From: Woeseiaceae bacterium
GTDB lineage: Bacteria; Pseudomonadota; Gammaproteobacteria; Steroidobacterales; Woeseiaceae
NCBI GenBank assembly: GCA_022866645.1
Contig: JALHUQ010000071.1
Location: forward strand, 1-5,344
DNA length: 5,344 bases
Direction: 5' to 3'
In this document: positions 4,577 to 5,344 of the stretch, piece after piece
How positions within the stretch are numbered: the first letter of the stretch is position 1
Layout of the letters: every line of letters starts with the position of its first letter
Made by a program: the position numbers and the translations under genes
Notes under the pieces: generated by a model
The model's database searches: none
What the model saw: the letters and a program-made list of their open reading frames with translations, nothing else
What the model was told of the DNA's origin: nothing

Positions 4577-5344
4577 ATGCTAAACCGTTTATTATCAATG
4601 CGTTACGTGAGTGCCGCTGCCGTAGCAGCAGGTGTCTTCGGGTGCTTCGTGACACCGCAGGAGGCGCGAGCACAGGGAGCCGAGGCCACTGCCCTTGATG
4701 AAGTGACAGTCACGGCCCGCCGCCGCGAGGAGTCGCTACGCGACGTTCCGATCGCAGTGTCAGCTTATTCGGGCAAGATGCTTGAGGAGCTCGGTGTTGT
4801 CGACGTGACAACCCTCAGCAACTACACACCGAACGTTACGCTCGAAGTATCTCGAGCAACGAACACGACACTGACCGCCTACATCCGCGGCATCGGCCAA
4901 CAGGACCCGGTCGCAGGCTGGGAAGGTGGCGTCGGCATCTATCTTGATGACGTTTATCTGGCGCGCCCACAGGGCACGGTATTTGACATCTACGACGTTG
5001 AGCGCGTCGAGGTTCTGCGTGGACCGCAAGGGACGCTCTACGGACGGAACACGATCGGCGGCGCCGTTCGTTACGTAACAAAACGTCTGTCAAACGAAAG
5101 TGAATTCAAGGTCAAAGGTGCCCTCGGCACCTACAATCAGGCCGATCTGTTGCTTAGCGGCAGCATGCCGGTTTCTGACACGTTCCGAATTGGCGGCAGT
5201 ATTGCGACATTCAATCACGATGGATGGGGCGACAACTTGTTTACCGGCGAAGAAAATGCCGATAAACAAATTATGGCGTATCGCCTGAGTATGGAATGGG
5301 AGCCGAGCGACAATTGGTTTGTTCGTCTTTACGGCGACTACAGC
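4577..5344 (+). CDS. TonB-dependent outer-membrane receptor, N-terminal part, runs off the window
   Basis: 256 codons are visible, open to the window end. A signal peptide (hydrophobic core about 11-26, ARA|Q cleavage after residue 32) is followed by the TonB box DEVTVTA (41-47), then RRREESLRDVPIAVSAYSG, the usual start of the plug domain. The plug carries YIRGIG (102-107), GVGIYLDDVYLARPQG (118-133), and the signature RVEVLRGPQGTLYGRNTIGG (143-162) followed by VRYVTK. Barrel strands begin after about residue 175. Such receptors usually have about 700-900 residues, so most of the barrel is missing. ATG 4577 has GGGGGA 5 nt upstream; Met8 is a weaker alternative. The plug resembles the large group of receptors for non-siderophore substrates in marine and soil proteobacteria, but ligand cannot be read from this part. 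Two operator palindromes upstream tie it to the TetR gene and hence to the catabolic operon. Energised uptake of an ester or oligomer is inferred. Confidence 0.93.
   Translation, partial: MLNRLLSMRYVSAAAVAAGVFGCFVTPQEARAQGAEATALDEVTVTARRREESLRDVPIAVSAYSGKMLEELGVVDVTTLSNYTPNVTLEVSRATNTTLTAYIRGIGQQDPVAGWEGGVGIYLDDVYLARPQGTVFDIYDVERVEVLRGPQGTLYGRNTIGGAVRYVTKRLSNESEFKVKGALGTYNQADLLLSGSMPVSDTFRIGGSIATFNHDGWGDNLFTGEENADKQIMAYRLSMEWEPSDNWFVRLYGDYS

Overview
The window looks like chromosomal DNA from a Gram-negative proteobacterium. It encodes a TonB-dependent outer-membrane receptor, a lipobox-bearing lipoprotein and a sodium:solute symporter. The moderately GC-rich codon use and the receptor's N-terminal style (a DEVTVTARRREESLRDVPIAVS-type segment) fit marine or soil Gammaproteobacteria best. 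The taxonomic guess is an inference and an alphaproteobacterium is not excluded. No rRNA, tRNA, IS element, CRISPR array or phage gene was seen.

Layout. The left two thirds (1-3724) is a tightly packed minus-strand operon, read right to left: an acyl-CoA ligase of the ANL superfamily (3724-2165), a cytoplasmic alpha/beta hydrolase (2154-1297, TTG start), a lipoprotein resembling the fungal-type circularly permuted PHB depolymerase (1297-308), and the N-terminus of a sodium:solute symporter (308-1, cut by the window edge). Two of the three junctions are TGATG stop/start overlaps and the third is a 10-nt gap with a good ribosome binding site. To the right, on the plus strand, lie a TetR-family repressor (start taken as GTG 3836, end 4480) and the first 256 codons of a TonB-dependent receptor (4577 to the window end).

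Regulation. The two non-coding gaps carry four copies of one 16-bp palindrome, TTCAACGNNCGTTGAA: two between the ligase and tetR (3779-3794 exact, 3801-3816 degenerate) and two between tetR and the receptor gene (4493-4508 and 4519-4534, both exact in the arms). In the ligase promoter one copy fills the -35/-10 spacer and the other covers the expected transcription start. The receptor promoter can be read the same way. The simplest model is that the TetR protein represses itself, the catabolic operon and the receptor gene together, with release by a pathway intermediate such as an acyl-CoA or a carboxylic acid.

How the genes may work together (inference). The set reads as a small scavenging locus for an ester or polyester. 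The lipoprotein hydrolase cleaves the substrate at the cell envelope, the TonB receptor brings oligomers or the intact ester across the outer membrane, the symporter moves the released carboxylate into the cytoplasm, the alpha/beta hydrolase completes ester cleavage, and the ligase makes the acyl-CoA. A polyhydroxyalkanoate or its oligomers is the most economical substrate given the depolymerase-like lipoprotein, but the substrate is not proven by sequence.
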